DNA of 64,000 nucleotides, from contig NZ_JAASQT010000001.1 in NCBI RefSeq assembly GCF_011761985.1, positions 1 to 64,000 on the forward strand, read 5' to 3'. The position numbers and the translations under genes were made by a program. The notes under the pieces are model-generated. The model saw nothing but the letters and a program-made list of their open reading frames with translations, made no database searches and was not told the origin of the DNA. Every line of letters starts with the position of its first letter. Position 1 is the first letter of the stretch. Shown here piece by piece: positions 1 through 8,974 of the stretch. The DNA comes from Brevundimonas terrae. GTDB lineage: Bacteria; Pseudomonadota; Alphaproteobacteria; Caulobacterales; Caulobacteraceae.

Positions 1-178
1 GGAAGCGATCAGGGCATGAGATGATGACACTCTGCGTCTCGATGCCCGATGCGGGTAAAACCAGCTGAGCACGTTTTTACACGGCCTCGACCCATAGGCG
101 ACATTTCATTGCCGCCGCCGACTAGTTGCGGACCAGCGCTCATGCTGACAGCTTTACGGACCACTGGAGATGTAGCCG

Positions 179-868
179 ATGATCCTTTTGCTACTGGCGC
201 TGCTCACGACGCAATCGTCGCCCGCCCTGCCGTACAGATCACTGGATCAGGCAAATCTGCTGGCTTGTCAGGTGTCAGACGACGAATGCCTCGGTCGTGA
301 GTTCGCACTCCGCAAGGACGCGGATCAGGGGGTTCGCAGGGCGTCGGATGCCGAACTGGGTTGCCAAGAAGGAGATCGAACCTGCCTCTCTGCAGCCTGG
401 AAACGGGTCGATGACGATAATATCTCTCGTCTACGCTCCATTGTCACGGCTCGCGGATGGCCGCCGTTGAAGGGCGAGGCAGCGCAGGGGGCATGGTTGA
501 TCGCACAACATGCGAATCCGTCGCCCGGCAGCGCCAGCCGCGCTTTTCGCGACATGGTCCTCCCGATGGTGCTGAGCGAAGTCAGGGCTGGCCGACTGAT
601 GCCGGAAGACTATGCCCGAATGGTTGATCGAAACGCGCTTGCCCAAGGGGACCACCAACCCTTCGGCACAAACCGGCCTTGTCGCGACGGGAGGTTCGAT
701 AGGTCGAGCATCGACACGGTGGATGCAGTAGATCAGCGACGCCGCGAAATCGGAATGGACATCTTGCTGTGGGAGTCCCTTTCGCTTTTTGACAGCCTTT
801 GCGAACGCGAAGCTTCCAGCGCCGCTGCGCAGATACTGACCGCGCCAAGCAGACCGCCGAGCCCCTGA
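179..868 (+). CDS. Exported DUF6624-like protein
   Basis: The 229-residue product begins with a short hydrophobic signal-like segment (MILLLLALLTTQSSPALP), so it is probably exported. The ATG at 179 follows a GGAG-type ribosome binding site about 10 bases upstream. From about residue 90 the pattern GWP, then AWLIAQHA, then YARMVDRNALAQG, then QPFGT is what I know from the DUF6624 family, whose function is unknown. The N-terminal part has several Cys residues in a region rich in acidic residues and resembles nothing I know. There is no obvious operon partner, and the next gene starts 160 bases downstream. Family assignment is by motif memory; no enzymatic role can be claimed. Confidence 0.7.
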   Translation: MILLLLALLTTQSSPALPYRSLDQANLLACQVSDDECLGREFALRKDADQGVRRASDAELGCQEGDRTCLSAAWKRVDDDNISRLRSIVTARGWPPLKGEAAQGAWLIAQHANPSPGSASRAFRDMVLPMVLSEVRAGRLMPEDYARMVDRNALAQGDHQPFGTNRPCRDGRFDRSSIDTVDAVDQRRREIGMDILLWESLSLFDSLCEREASSAAAQILTAPSRPPSP

Positions 869-895
869 AATTCAGATCGCGCTGTGCGAGTTTCC

Positions 896-925
896 AATGT
901 CCGCTTCCCACCCTTATCGGACATT
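896..925. repeat. Small palindromic repeat (hairpin)
   Basis: AATGTCCG at 896-903 and CGGACATT at 918-925 form a perfect 8-bp inverted repeat around a 14-base loop containing CTTCCCACCC. I recall similar AATGTCCGC...GCGGACATT hairpins scattered between genes of sphingomonads and their relatives, so this may be one copy of a dispersed REP-like element. It sits just downstream of the DUF6624-like gene and has no T-tract, so it is not a typical terminator. Confidence 0.5.
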
Positions 926-1028
926 GAGTGTGTCCGCCGAGGGTGGAGACCGTCCATGCTAAATAATACCACCAGTCATCGAACGTAATTACATTGCTTT
1001 TCCCTATCATGGGGTTCAGCGTTTTCGC

Positions 1029-1424
1029 ATGAGGTATCAAGACATCGCATGGTCGGCGTTTAGGGTCCTGTTCGGGCTGTATTTCTTGCTGGCCACTGTG
1101 ATGGTGCTGGTGAAATTCGGGGGGCATCACCCACCGGAAAGTGTCGCGGAGGCGGCACATTTCACACTGGCGCTCGATGCGACGGGGTTCATGACACCGC
1201 TGCTTATCGCCAGCTTCCTCGTGGCGGGGGTGGCGGTTCTGTTTAACCGGACTGCGCCCGTTGGATTGATTATCCTTGGCCCTTCTGTTCTGGTTATTGC
1301 CTGCTTCCACTGGTTTTTGACCGGCAAATATGTGTGGGGCACGATCTGGCCGGTCTGGTACCTGCTGCTCGTCTGGCGCTATTGGCCTGTCTTTGCCCGC
1401 CTGTGGGCGCGCCAGCCTGCCTGA
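1029..1424 (+). CDS. DoxX-like small integral membrane protein
   Basis: The 131-residue protein has about four hydrophobic segments: near residues 10-28 ([18 protein letters not shown]), 55-72, 76-96 and 102-121. A polar stretch with GGHHPPES follows the first helix. Size and topology fit the DoxX-like or DUF4345-like group of small membrane proteins, and I cannot choose between these families. There is no strong Shine-Dalgarno before the ATG at 1029. The rnhB gene starts 76 bases downstream on the same strand, so the two may be co-transcribed. Function is unknown. Confidence 0.65.
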   Translation: MRYQDIAWSAFRVLFGLYFLLATVMVLVKFGGHHPPESVAEAAHFTLALDATGFMTPLLIASFLVAGVAVLFNRTAPVGLIILGPSVLVIACFHWFLTGKYVWGTIWPVWYLLLVWRYWPVFARLWARQPA

Positions 1425-1500
1425 GCGCGAATTCCGCTATCGCGCAGGATCAGGCCGTGAACGGCTTTCGCCGCAAGACGGTTCGGTCCATATCCCTGCC

Positions 1501-2184
1501 ATGACCGATACCCTCAAGCCCAAGCGCACCAAGATTATCAAACCGCCGTTGACGATGGACCTCGAAGACCATCTGGCGGCGGTGTGGAAGGGGTATGTGT
1601 GCGGCGTGGACGAGGCCGGACGCGGGCCTTGGGCGGGGCCGGTGACGGCGGCGGCGGTGATCCTGAACCCTGACGATATTCCGGCGGGCCTGAATGACAG
1701 CAAGGCCCTGACGGAGAAGCGGCGCGAGGCGCTGATGCCGGTCATCAAGGAAAAGGCGCTGGCATGGGGGATTGGCCATGCCTCGGTGGAGGAGATCGAC
1801 ACCATCAATATCCTGCGGGCGACCGAGCTGGCCATGCAGCGGGCGGTGGCGGCGCTGGCGATACAGCCGGTCGGAGCGCTGATTGACGGCAACTACAAGT
1901 TCAACCTGCCGTGTCGGGTCGATACAACGGTGGGCGGTGACGGGTTGTCGCTGTCGGTGGCGGCGGCGTCCATTCTGGCCAAGACGACGCGGGATCATCT
2001 GCTGGTCGAACTGGACGGGCAGTATCCGCATTATGGCTTTGCCCGTCACAAGGGCTATGGATCGGCGGCGCACCGTGCGGCGCTGGCCGAGCACGGGCCG
2101 TGCGCGCATCACCGATCGTCCTATGCGCCGATCCGCGCCTTGCTGGCGGCCCGTGGCCTAGACCACGAAGAAGGCGCCCAATAA
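1501..2184 (+). CDS. rnhB: Ribonuclease HII
   Basis: The 227-residue enzyme removes RNA from RNA-DNA hybrids, including single ribonucleotides left in DNA and Okazaki primers. The signature block [15 protein letters not shown] (about residues 35-49) supplies the first catalytic Asp-Glu pair. [14 protein letters not shown] follows near residue 63, then ALIDGNYK with the next Asp and [14 protein letters not shown] with the last. The frame stays open upstream to 1330, but the ATG at 1501 gives a normal family length with a short polar N-terminal extension. The last 27 bases overlap the end of the convergent gene on the other strand. In Caulobacter, rnhB lies next to a DNA methyltransferase gene, and a methyltransferase is also close here, though of a different class. 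Confidence 0.95.
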   Translation: MTDTLKPKRTKIIKPPLTMDLEDHLAAVWKGYVCGVDEAGRGPWAGPVTAAAVILNPDDIPAGLNDSKALTEKRREALMPVIKEKALAWGIGHASVEEIDTINILRATELAMQRAVAALAIQPVGALIDGNYKFNLPCRVDTTVGGDGLSLSVAAASILAKTTRDHLLVELDGQYPHYGFARHKGYGSAAHRAALAEHGPCAHHRSSYAPIRALLAARGLDHEEGAQ

Positions 2185-2496
2185 CAGGCACAGCGTCCCG
2201 ACCGCGACGGCACCGAGGAAATAGGCGCTGCGGACCCTGTCGTCTTCCGGTTTGACAACGCCCTGATCGAGGGCGTCATTTTCGGCCTCTTCGTCTTCGA
2301 ACAGGTCTTGAAAAGCATACAGAGATTGCCGTGTGCGGTCGGCCCGGCACAGTTGCCGCCACTCGCTGGAATAGCGCTGGGGTCGATCAAGCCTTTCGGC
2401 AATACGGTACGCGTTGGCGGCCCGTGGGGCGCGTGTATCGCGCACAGGGCCATGGGATACTGGACGTGTCATGTGGCAGTAACGACTACCCGACAT
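2158..2496 (-). CDS. Small protein with C-terminal membrane anchor
   Basis: This product is unrecognised. A charged N-terminal region (about 85 residues, rich in Arg, Asp and Glu) ends in one strongly hydrophobic segment ([20 protein letters not shown]), so it is probably a tail-anchored inner-membrane protein of 112 residues. I chose the ATG at 2496 because GGAACAGG lies just before it; a TTG at 2523 and an ATG at 2472 are alternatives. It follows the DNA methyltransferase gene on the same strand by about 60 bases and could be its operon partner. Its 3' end overlaps the 3' end of rnhB. Confidence 0.55.
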   Translation of the reverse strand: MSGSRYCHMTRPVSHGPVRDTRAPRAANAYRIAERLDRPQRYSSEWRQLCRADRTRQSLYAFQDLFEDEEAENDALDQGVVKPEDDRVRSAYFLGAVAVGTLCLLLGAFFVV

Positions 2497-2555
2497 ACCT
2501 GTTCCAAACAGCAGCGCTATCAATACTTAAGTCAAATCCGCGCCGCTTCGGGGTT

Positions 2556-3596
2556 TCAGACAATACCTGAAATATCCACCGGCTTTTCGGTCGCCACAAA
2601 CAGGCGTTCGACATTGCGCAGCCTGCCGACCGCGCCGACTTTTTCGCCCTTCAGATTATGAATACCGATGCGCGCGCCGACATAACGCGGTCTTGGTATT
2701 TCCAGAACCTGAACATGGCCGTGCCCTTCCAGCAGCGCCTCCATGTCTTCCCGATCCAGATAGCCCTCGTCATTGAAGCTGACGACCAGATTAGGGGCCG
2801 AAAGACCGTCGATGACCGATTTAAGGGCGGCCTTGATCCGGGGCTTGGAGTTGAAGTCGCTTTTGCGTTCGCGCACATCCACACGCTTGCGGGCCACGCC
2901 ATAGGTTTCCGGCTTGTCCCACAGGACCAGACTTTCCCAGCAGTGATAGTTGGCCAGATAGGAGTGCTGGTTATAGGGCGGGTCCAGATAGACCAGATCG
3001 GCCTCGATACGCGGGGCGATTTCCACGGCATCGGCGCGGGTGGCGATGCAGGGACCACCGGCCACCGAGGGCAGGATATCGGGCAGGCGTAGTTGCAGCG
3101 GCTTTAGCGCACGCGGGGCCCACTGCTTCATATAGGCCATCTGTAGCCCCGCCGTGGAATCCACACGGTCGGCGGCCTCCATCAGCGCCACCAGCACAAC
3201 GGCCTTCAGTTCCGGCTCAAGGTCCATGCGCTCGATATGCTCGCGCATGGCATCGATGCGCGCGCCGTTATCGGGATGGAAGAAGCGGGCCTCCTCGCAG
3301 AACATGCGCGTGAACCAGCCCGCCTCGGGCTTTATTTCACGAAGTTCCGCCAGAATAGTCTCGGCCTTGTCGGCCCAGAGTTCACGGTCGGCCTGCACAT
3401 AGGCGGTGGCCAGTGTGTGGGCATAGGCGTTGTGGTCATTGGACCAGACCTGAAAGCCCTGCTTTTTCAGCGAATGGCCGACGCGGGACGAACCTGAAAA
3501 CAGGTCACAGACACGTCCGCCTTCCGGCAGGATGCGTTGCACCACGCTTCCGACCTGCCCCAGCAGCGCCCGTTTGGACCCGATATATTTGATCAT
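2556..3596 (-). CDS. D12-class adenine-specific DNA methyltransferase
   Basis: The 346-residue protein opens with MIKYIGSKR, typical of Dam/D12-class N6-adenine methyltransferases. AdoMet motif I is DLFSGSSRVG near residue 35, followed by QVWSNDHN with the acidic residue of motif II. The catalytic motif IV is DPPYNQHSY near residue 210, and a late VVSFNDEGYL segment resembles the D12 C-terminal motif. No restriction endonuclease gene is adjacent, so it is a solitary methyltransferase or part of a decayed restriction-modification system. It is not CcrM, which has a different motif order. Target sequence cannot be predicted from what I see. The small membrane protein gene follows it on the same strand. 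Confidence 0.88.
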   Translation of the reverse strand: MIKYIGSKRALLGQVGSVVQRILPEGGRVCDLFSGSSRVGHSLKKQGFQVWSNDHNAYAHTLATAYVQADRELWADKAETILAELREIKPEAGWFTRMFCEEARFFHPDNGARIDAMREHIERMDLEPELKAVVLVALMEAADRVDSTAGLQMAYMKQWAPRALKPLQLRLPDILPSVAGGPCIATRADAVEIAPRIEADLVYLDPPYNQHSYLANYHCWESLVLWDKPETYGVARKRVDVRERKSDFNSKPRIKAALKSVIDGLSAPNLVVSFNDEGYLDREDMEALLEGHGHVQVLEIPRPRYVGARIGIHNLKGEKVGAVGRLRNVERLFVATEKPVDISGIV

Positions 3597-3702
3597 TCAC
3601 CGCACCGACTCATGGCGCTATCGTAGCGCGTAACCGATGGCACAGGTCAATTGGGCATAAGCCCCGTCCCTGTTCTTTAATCCGGTTGCTTATCCCGACC
3701 CT

Positions 3703-5118
3703 TTATCCGGCTCTGGCCAGACGCAGCAGATTGGCGGCACCGGGGGCACCGAAGGGTGTACCGGCAAGGATCAGGATACGCTGGCCGGACTGGGCCAGAC
3801 CGTGCTCCATCGCCGCCACCACCGCATCGTCGGTCAGACCTTCCAGCGATTCCGGCTGGCGGCCCAGACGCGGCTCCAAGCCCCAGACCAGTGCCAGACG
3901 ACGCGCCGTATCGATATTGGGGGTCAGGGCCAGAACCGGTTGCAGCGGACGCTCGCGCGACATACGGCGCGCCGTGCTGCCGGTCGTGGTGTAAACCACC
4001 ATACAGGCGGTCGAGGCCGCATCCGACGCCTTGCGGGCGGCGGCGACAAGGGCGTCCACGTCCTCAATCTCCATACCGGCATGTTCGGCATCCATCAGGC
4101 CCGCCCACATCGGATCGCGCTCTACACGCTCCATGATGCGGCCCATGATCTGCACGCTTTCCAGCGGATAATCCCCTGCGGCGGTTTCTGCCGACAGCAT
4201 CAGGGCATCGGCACCCTCATAGACCGCATTGGCCACATCCGATGCCTCGGCCCGTGTCGGGGCCGGTGCGGTGGTCATGGATTCCAGCATCTGGGTGGCG
4301 ACGATGGCGGGCACGCCGCGCTGGCGGGCGGCACGCAGGATTTGCTTTTGCGCCACCGGCACGTCCTCGGGCTGCATTTCCACACCCAGATCGCCACGCG
4401 CCACCATCACGCCGTCGCAATAATCGAGGATGGCTTCCAGCGATTGCAGGGCCTGCGGCTTTTCGATCTTGGCCAGACAGGCGGCGCGACCGTCCACGAT
4501 GCGGCGCAGTTCGGCCATGTCCTCGGGCTTTTGAACAAAGCTGAGCGCCACCCAGTCCACCCCCAGACGTAGGGCAAAGTTCAGGTCTTCGCGATCCTTG
4601 GGCGTCAGGGCCGAGACGGGGATGATGCAGTCCGGCACCGCCACACCCTTGCGGTTGGACAGGGCGCTGCCGCTGATAACCTCGACATCGGCATAGTCCG
4701 GCGTGGCGTCCAGCACCTTGAGGCGCACGCGGCCATCATCGATCAGCAGGCTCATGCCCGCGCGAAGGGCCGCAAAGATTTCGGGATGCGGCATCTGGAC
4801 CCGCGTGGCATCGCCCGCTTCGGGCAACAGGTCAAAACGCATCCTGTGACCGGCAGAAACGGCAATCGCGCCCTCGGCAAAGGCCCCCAGACGCAGTTTT
4901 GGCCCCTGAAGGTCGGCCAGAATACCCAAGGGACGGCCGACGACCGTTTCGGCATTACGCACCGCAGTCAGCGCATGGGCATGGTCTTCATGGCTGCCGT
5001 GGCTAAAGTTCAGACGGAACACATCCACGCCTGCCTCCGCCAAAGCCAGCACCTGTTCGGGGGAGCGGCTGGCTGGCCCCAGGGTGGCAACGATGCGAGT
5101 GTGGCGGGCACGGTTCAT
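3703..5118 (-). CDS. pyk: Pyruvate kinase
   Basis: The 471-residue enzyme converts phosphoenolpyruvate and ADP to pyruvate and ATP, the last step of glycolysis and the Entner-Doudoroff route. Visible motifs are RIVATLGPAS at the N terminus, DVFRLNFSHG (substrate and K+ site), ILADLQGPKLR, the active-site signature CLAKIEKPQAL with the catalytic Lys, GVMVARGDLGVE for the divalent metal, and ATQMLESM. The frame is open to 5199, but the ATG at 5118 is preceded by GAGGAA at a good distance and gives the usual N terminus, so I start there. No neighbour is functionally linked. Confidence 0.96.
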   Translation of the reverse strand: MNRARHTRIVATLGPASRSPEQVLALAEAGVDVFRLNFSHGSHEDHAHALTAVRNAETVVGRPLGILADLQGPKLRLGAFAEGAIAVSAGHRMRFDLLPEAGDATRVQMPHPEIFAALRAGMSLLIDDGRVRLKVLDATPDYADVEVISGSALSNRKGVAVPDCIIPVSALTPKDREDLNFALRLGVDWVALSFVQKPEDMAELRRIVDGRAACLAKIEKPQALQSLEAILDYCDGVMVARGDLGVEMQPEDVPVAQKQILRAARQRGVPAIVATQMLESMTTAPAPTRAEASDVANAVYEGADALMLSAETAAGDYPLESVQIMGRIMERVERDPMWAGLMDAEHAGMEIEDVDALVAAARKASDAASTACMVVYTTTGSTARRMSRERPLQPVLALTPNIDTARRLALVWGLEPRLGRQPESLEGLTDDAVVAAMEHGLAQSGQRILILAGTPFGAPGAANLLRLARAG

Positions 5119-5182
5119 GCAGATGTTTCCTCGGAGACGCAAAACCACTCTAGCGGTGGTGTTGTTACCTTTGTGCCAACGA

Positions 5183-5214
5183 AAAGCCGCAGGCGCCATG
5201 GCACCTGCGGCTTA
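5183..5214 (-). terminator. Hairpin downstream of the alkaline phosphatase gene
   Basis: AAGCCGCAGG and CCTGCGGCTT flank a GCCATGGC core, giving a long palindrome with one internal mismatch. On the minus strand it is followed by TTTTCG and lies 36 bases after the stop of the phosphatase gene, so it probably ends that transcript before pyk. Confidence 0.65.
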
Positions 5215-5249
5215 CGAAACAAGAGTTTATTGCGGGTCTATTCTTTGGC

Positions 5250-6896
5250 CTACTCCACCGGACAGGACGGGCTTTCCCCCAGACCCAGATCCATGCAGCG
5301 GCCATCCAGTTTCGGCGTCTCGACACCGATGATGTTGGCGATGGTCGGGGCGATGTCGATGGTGCGCACCGGCATGAAACGTTCCTGACCTTCGGCATGT
5401 GGCGTCCAGAAGATGATCGGCACGCGGCGGTCATAATCCCACGGCTGGCCGTGGCTGGACAGGTTGGAGCCCAGACGGCCACCCGTGGCCTTGCCGGGCG
5501 CCAGTACAATCATCAGGTCCGCCGATACATCCTTGACCGCCGACAGGCGCAGGCGCTCAGGAACGGTCAGGTTTTCAGGATAAAGGCTGTCCGGCACAGG
5601 CTGGGACAGGATGTCGTCGATAAAGCCGACATAGAACAGATCGCCCTTGCCGTTCAGCAGCTCGACGGCGGCATGTGCGATCTGGGTACGCATCGGCTCG
5701 GCCATGGTGCGCTTTTGGGCATCGGTAATACGCATACCCGAGGCACCACGGTTCAGCGGATCAAAGTCCAGACCGAACTGCTCGCGCAGCGCGATATTGG
5801 CCGCCGGAACGGCCGACAGGTCGGCACGGCCCGCAAACGGGAAGCCGCGCGCGGCGGTGCGCTCATTGGTGTCCGAGCCACCGTGGTCGGCGGTCAGGGA
5901 CAAGATTACGCCGCCCTCGACCTTGTCCAGCTCGGCAAGGAAGGCGCCCAGCGCGGTATCCAGACGCATGATCTGTTCGCACTGTTCGCGGCCTTGGGTG
6001 CCGAAGGTGTGGCCGATGATGTCGGTACCCGACAGGGACACGCCCAGCATGTCCACCTTGCCGCCCTGCCCCAGTCGCTGGGACTGCAACAGATAGGTGG
6101 CGGCGCGCAGGGTTTCCTCGTCATATTTCGGCGAGGCCGAGAACGAGGTGCGGTAAGGTGGGATGGACGAAACAAAACGGCCATCTACCACATCGACATC
6201 GGCCGAAATGGCGTTGCACACCGCATAGGCACCGGTCCACAGACCGTCCTTCTCGATATCGGGATAGGCGGTGTTGAACTGGGCGACAGGAGCCAGACGC
6301 TCGGTGGCGGTTTCACCCGGACGGACATAGGTGGTCAGGCCAAAACCATCGGTGAACCAGAAGGCGCGGCCATGGTGGCCCGCCAGATTCATCGCGCCGC
6401 GATCCTTGCCCGAAACGGCGAACACACGGCTGTCGGGGCTTTGCGCCACCAGCCAGTCACCGACCGTATCGACCTTCAAAAGCTCGGTGCCGACATTGCC
6501 GTTATCGGTGATCTTGCCGTGGGCCAGCGTATTGACCTCGGACGCCATGCAATAGCGGCCTTCGCCGGTCGCGCCATTGACGCTGTAGTTCACGCCGATG
6601 CCGGTATGGGTCGGGTGCATACCCGTCAGCACGGTCGAATGGCCGGGGCAGGTTTCGGTGACACCGTGGGTCTGGAAGCCGTTGGCGTGAACCAGACCTT
6701 CATCCAGCAGACGCTTGAAGCCGCCGGTAAAATGGCTGCGATACTGGTTGAACAGATTGGCGCTGAGCTGGTCCACGACCACGGTCACGACCAGATGCGG
6801 GCCGCCCTCGTGCGTGTCTTCGGCCAGAGCCGGAGACACCGAAGCCAGGGCCAGCGCTGCCGAGGCTGCACCCACCAGAAGACGTTTAAACAGCAT
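5250..6896 (-). CDS. PafA-like exported alkaline phosphatase
   Basis: This is a 548-residue member of the alkaline phosphatase superfamily. A signal peptide with cleavage near ALA-E26 sends it to the periplasm. Metal and active-site residues fit PafA/SPAP-type phosphomonoesterases: Asp42 in VVVDQL, the catalytic Thr82 in TETCPGHS, Asn103 in GVNYSV, and Lys164 with Arg166 in SGKDRGA. That Lys-x-Arg pair is the mark of monoesterase rather than diesterase activity in this group. A later ADHGGSDTNE and the His of SSHGQPWD complete the two-metal site. PafA enzymes act on many phosphate monoesters. No phosphate-regulon box was identified upstream. The gene stands alone. Confidence 0.85.
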   Translation of the reverse strand: MLFKRLLVGAASAALALASVSPALAEDTHEGGPHLVVTVVVDQLSANLFNQYRSHFTGGFKRLLDEGLVHANGFQTHGVTETCPGHSTVLTGMHPTHTGIGVNYSVNGATGEGRYCMASEVNTLAHGKITDNGNVGTELLKVDTVGDWLVAQSPDSRVFAVSGKDRGAMNLAGHHGRAFWFTDGFGLTTYVRPGETATERLAPVAQFNTAYPDIEKDGLWTGAYAVCNAISADVDVVDGRFVSSIPPYRTSFSASPKYDEETLRAATYLLQSQRLGQGGKVDMLGVSLSGTDIIGHTFGTQGREQCEQIMRLDTALGAFLAELDKVEGGVILSLTADHGGSDTNERTAARGFPFAGRADLSAVPAANIALREQFGLDFDPLNRGASGMRITDAQKRTMAEPMRTQIAHAAVELLNGKGDLFYVGFIDDILSQPVPDSLYPENLTVPERLRLSAVKDVSADLMIVLAPGKATGGRLGSNLSSHGQPWDYDRRVPIIFWTPHAEGQERFMPVRTIDIAPTIANIIGVETPKLDGRCMDLGLGESPSCPVE

Positions 6897-7023
6897 AACC
6901 CACCGTGTCCGCTAAAACGGGAAAACAATATGCTCGGGCTTATCTGCGCCCGATGACAGAAACACAACAACCGGCGATAACGAGGCAATATGCCCCGCCA
7001 TAACAGGCTCTAGATCCAGTGAA

Positions 7024-7108
7024 TGGTGCGAGCGGCGGGAATCGAACCCGCAAGACCGAAGTCGACAGATTTTAAGTCTGTTGCGTCTACCAATTTCGCC
7101 ACGCTCGC
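7024..7108 (-). tRNA. tRNA-Leu (anticodon TAA)
   Basis: The gene reads from 7108 to 7024 on the minus strand. The 7-bp acceptor stem is GCGAGCG (7102-7108) paired with CGCTCGC (complement of 7028-7034), followed by the discriminator base A and an encoded CCA at 7024-7026. The anticodon loop is ACTTAAAATC with anticodon TAA, there is a long variable arm typical of leucine tRNAs, and the T loop is GTTCGAATC. Confidence 0.95.
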
Positions 7109-7128
7109 AGCGCCACCGCCGAACCGAT

Positions 7129-8562
7129 TCAGTTCGACGCGATGGAAGCCGTGTTTGCCGCAGCAATGGCCCTAAAGTCCACCTCTGAATCAGCAATCAG
7201 CTTCACCAGCGCCACCCATGCCGCCACATTCTGGCGCATCTGGACCGGATCGATCTTGTCGAACGTGTCATCGGCCGTGTGGTGCAAGTCGAAATAGCGG
7301 GTGGCGTCCTGACTGAGGCCGAACACCGGAACGCCGTTGCGGGCCAGAGGCGCAATATCCACGCCGCCGAAACGCTCTTCGCCACCGGCAGCGATGCCGA
7401 GCGGTGCCAGCACAGCCAGAGCCTTTTGGGCAAACTCGCTGTTTTGCGTGCCGGGCGGCAGGCCCAGATCATAGATGTTGTCAGCCCCGAGATCGCTCTC
7501 GCCCGCAATGATGTGCTTTTCGATCTCTGCGCCGATATTGCGGACATAGGCCCCGCCGCCATTGCCGTGATCGGTCGGCTGGGCGACTTCTTCGGCACCA
7601 TACAGCACCACACGGATGGTGCGGGCGGGACGACCGGCATCGGCAATGATCTTGGCGGTCGCCAGCGTGATACCGCCGCCTGCCGCGTCATCAATGGCAC
7701 CGGTGCCCAGATCCCAGCTATCCATGTGCGAGCCCAGAACGATCACTTCGTCGGGGCGGGTTGCGCCACGGATTTCGCCGATGACGTTCTGGCTGTGGGT
7801 TTCATAGGTGCTGGCCGAGGAGAACAGCTTCATGCGGATCGGCTGACCGGCAGCGACCAGACGCGCCACCTGATCGGCATCGGGGGCCGACAGGGCAAAG
7901 GACGGCAGCGGCACAACGCCATCATGATAGCCGGTGGTGCCGGTGTGCGGCATGCGGTGGTGATCCGAGCCCGCCGAGCGCATGACAAAGGCCACGGCGC
8001 CGCGATCCTTGGCCGCCTTGGGGCCTTGCGAGCGAACACGCGACAGCGGGCCATAGCCCGAGCCGTCACGAGTGCGCGGCATCTGGCCGGCATCCACCAC
8101 GGCAATCTTGCCGTTCAGCGAACCGACAGGGGCGGCATTCAGGGCATCAAGGCTGGTGAAATGGACGATCTCGGCCTCGATCCCTTCGGCGGGCGTGGCA
8201 ATCGAGTGTCCAAGGGCAGCGGCGGACAGCTTTTGTGCACCAACACCGACGATTTCAACGCTTTCGGCACCACGGTTCCAGCCGACCAGCGGGAAGGTCT
8301 CAACGCGGACATTTTCAAAACCGTGGGCGCGCATCCAGTCGGCAGCCCAAGCGGCAGCGGCGTGATCGGTATCGGCACCTGCCGGACGCGGCCCGAACAG
8401 GGTCGTCACGTCGCGGGTATATTCGTAGGCGATATTGTCGTTGAGGGCCTGATCTCGCAGGGTTTCTGCGGCGGCGATGGTCGCGGCATCCTGTGCCAGC
8501 GCCGGAGTGCTAAAAAGGCCAAGCGCGAATACGCCCGCCAACAGACCCGATTTGAACGACAT
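7129..8562 (-). CDS. Exported M28-family metallopeptidase
   Basis: The 477-residue protein has a signal peptide (about 24 residues, ending ALAQ). It carries an M28 zinc aminopeptidase or carboxypeptidase domain after an inserted PA-like region (about residues 120-240). Zinc-binding motifs are VIVLGSHMDSWDLGTGAIDD (His and bridging Asp), VLYGAEE (catalytic Glu and metal-binding Glu), ESDLGADN (Asp) and the late His of DLHHTADD. It probably trims peptides in the periplasm. I chose the ATG at 8562 because GGGGGAAG lies just upstream; the GTG at 8565 is less likely. Close to the tRNA-Leu gene, with no operon partner. Confidence 0.9.
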   Translation of the reverse strand: MSFKSGLLAGVFALGLFSTPALAQDAATIAAAETLRDQALNDNIAYEYTRDVTTLFGPRPAGADTDHAAAAWAADWMRAHGFENVRVETFPLVGWNRGAESVEIVGVGAQKLSAAALGHSIATPAEGIEAEIVHFTSLDALNAAPVGSLNGKIAVVDAGQMPRTRDGSGYGPLSRVRSQGPKAAKDRGAVAFVMRSAGSDHHRMPHTGTTGYHDGVVPLPSFALSAPDADQVARLVAAGQPIRMKLFSSASTYETHSQNVIGEIRGATRPDEVIVLGSHMDSWDLGTGAIDDAAGGGITLATAKIIADAGRPARTIRVVLYGAEEVAQPTDHGNGGGAYVRNIGAEIEKHIIAGESDLGADNIYDLGLPPGTQNSEFAQKALAVLAPLGIAAGGEERFGGVDIAPLARNGVPVFGLSQDATRYFDLHHTADDTFDKIDPVQMRQNVAAWVALVKLIADSEVDFRAIAAANTASIASN

Positions 8563-8662
8563 CACTTCCCCCTGCGATCACTGAAAGCAGGGAACCTAGC
8601 GGGCCAAGGGTGCGACAGGAAGTCACAATTCCTCGGCCCGCCAAGAGAATTTCAGCAGCGAA

Positions 8663-8902
8663 TTACTCGCCTTTGAGGAAAGGCTCGACTTCGCCTTGCA
8701 GCTTGATGGTCAGGGCCTTGCCGCGACGGTCAACGCGGTTGCCGATAGCCAGACGCACCCAGCCCTCGGAGACGCAATATTCTTCTACGTTGGTCTTTTC
8801 TTCGCCCTTGAAGCGGATGCCGATGCCTTTCATCAGCAGTTCGGCATTGTGGTACGGGCTGTCGGGATCAACCGACAAGCGGTCGGGCATTACGTCGGAC
8901 AT
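8663..8902 (-). CDS. DUF3297 family protein
   Basis: This 79-residue soluble protein matches the DUF3297 family almost along its whole length: LSVDPDSPYHNAELL, then GIGIRFKGEEKTNVEEYCVS, then EGWVRLAIG, then GKALTIKLQGEVEPFLK. The function of the family is unknown; it is common in proteobacteria as a single small gene. The ATG at 8902 has an AAGGA ribosome binding site 8 bases upstream and gives the family N terminus MSD; an ATG at 8911 is possible but too close to that site. Confidence 0.88.
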   Translation of the reverse strand: MSDVMPDRLSVDPDSPYHNAELLMKGIGIRFKGEEKTNVEEYCVSEGWVRLAIGNRVDRRGKALTIKLQGEVEPFLKGE

Positions 8903-8974
8903 GACGGGCATCCTTGGGGAAGCTTGGAAAAATGATGGCGCTGAATAGCCGCTGTCGGGCCTTATGCCAACAGA

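Noticed and set aside
582..1310. Minus-strand frame of 242 codons opposite the DUF6624 and DoxX-like genes
   Set aside because: It is antisense to two better supported genes, crosses the palindromic repeat and has a composition typical of a shadow frame.
2556..3596. Methyltransferase near rnhB as CcrM
   Set aside because: The motif order and the MIKYIGSKR start are of the D12/Dam class, not the CcrM class, despite the similar location next to rnhB.
5397..6956. Plus-strand frame of 519 codons opposite the alkaline phosphatase gene
   Set aside because: The opposite strand encodes a complete phosphatase with all motifs; the long antisense frame follows from high GC.
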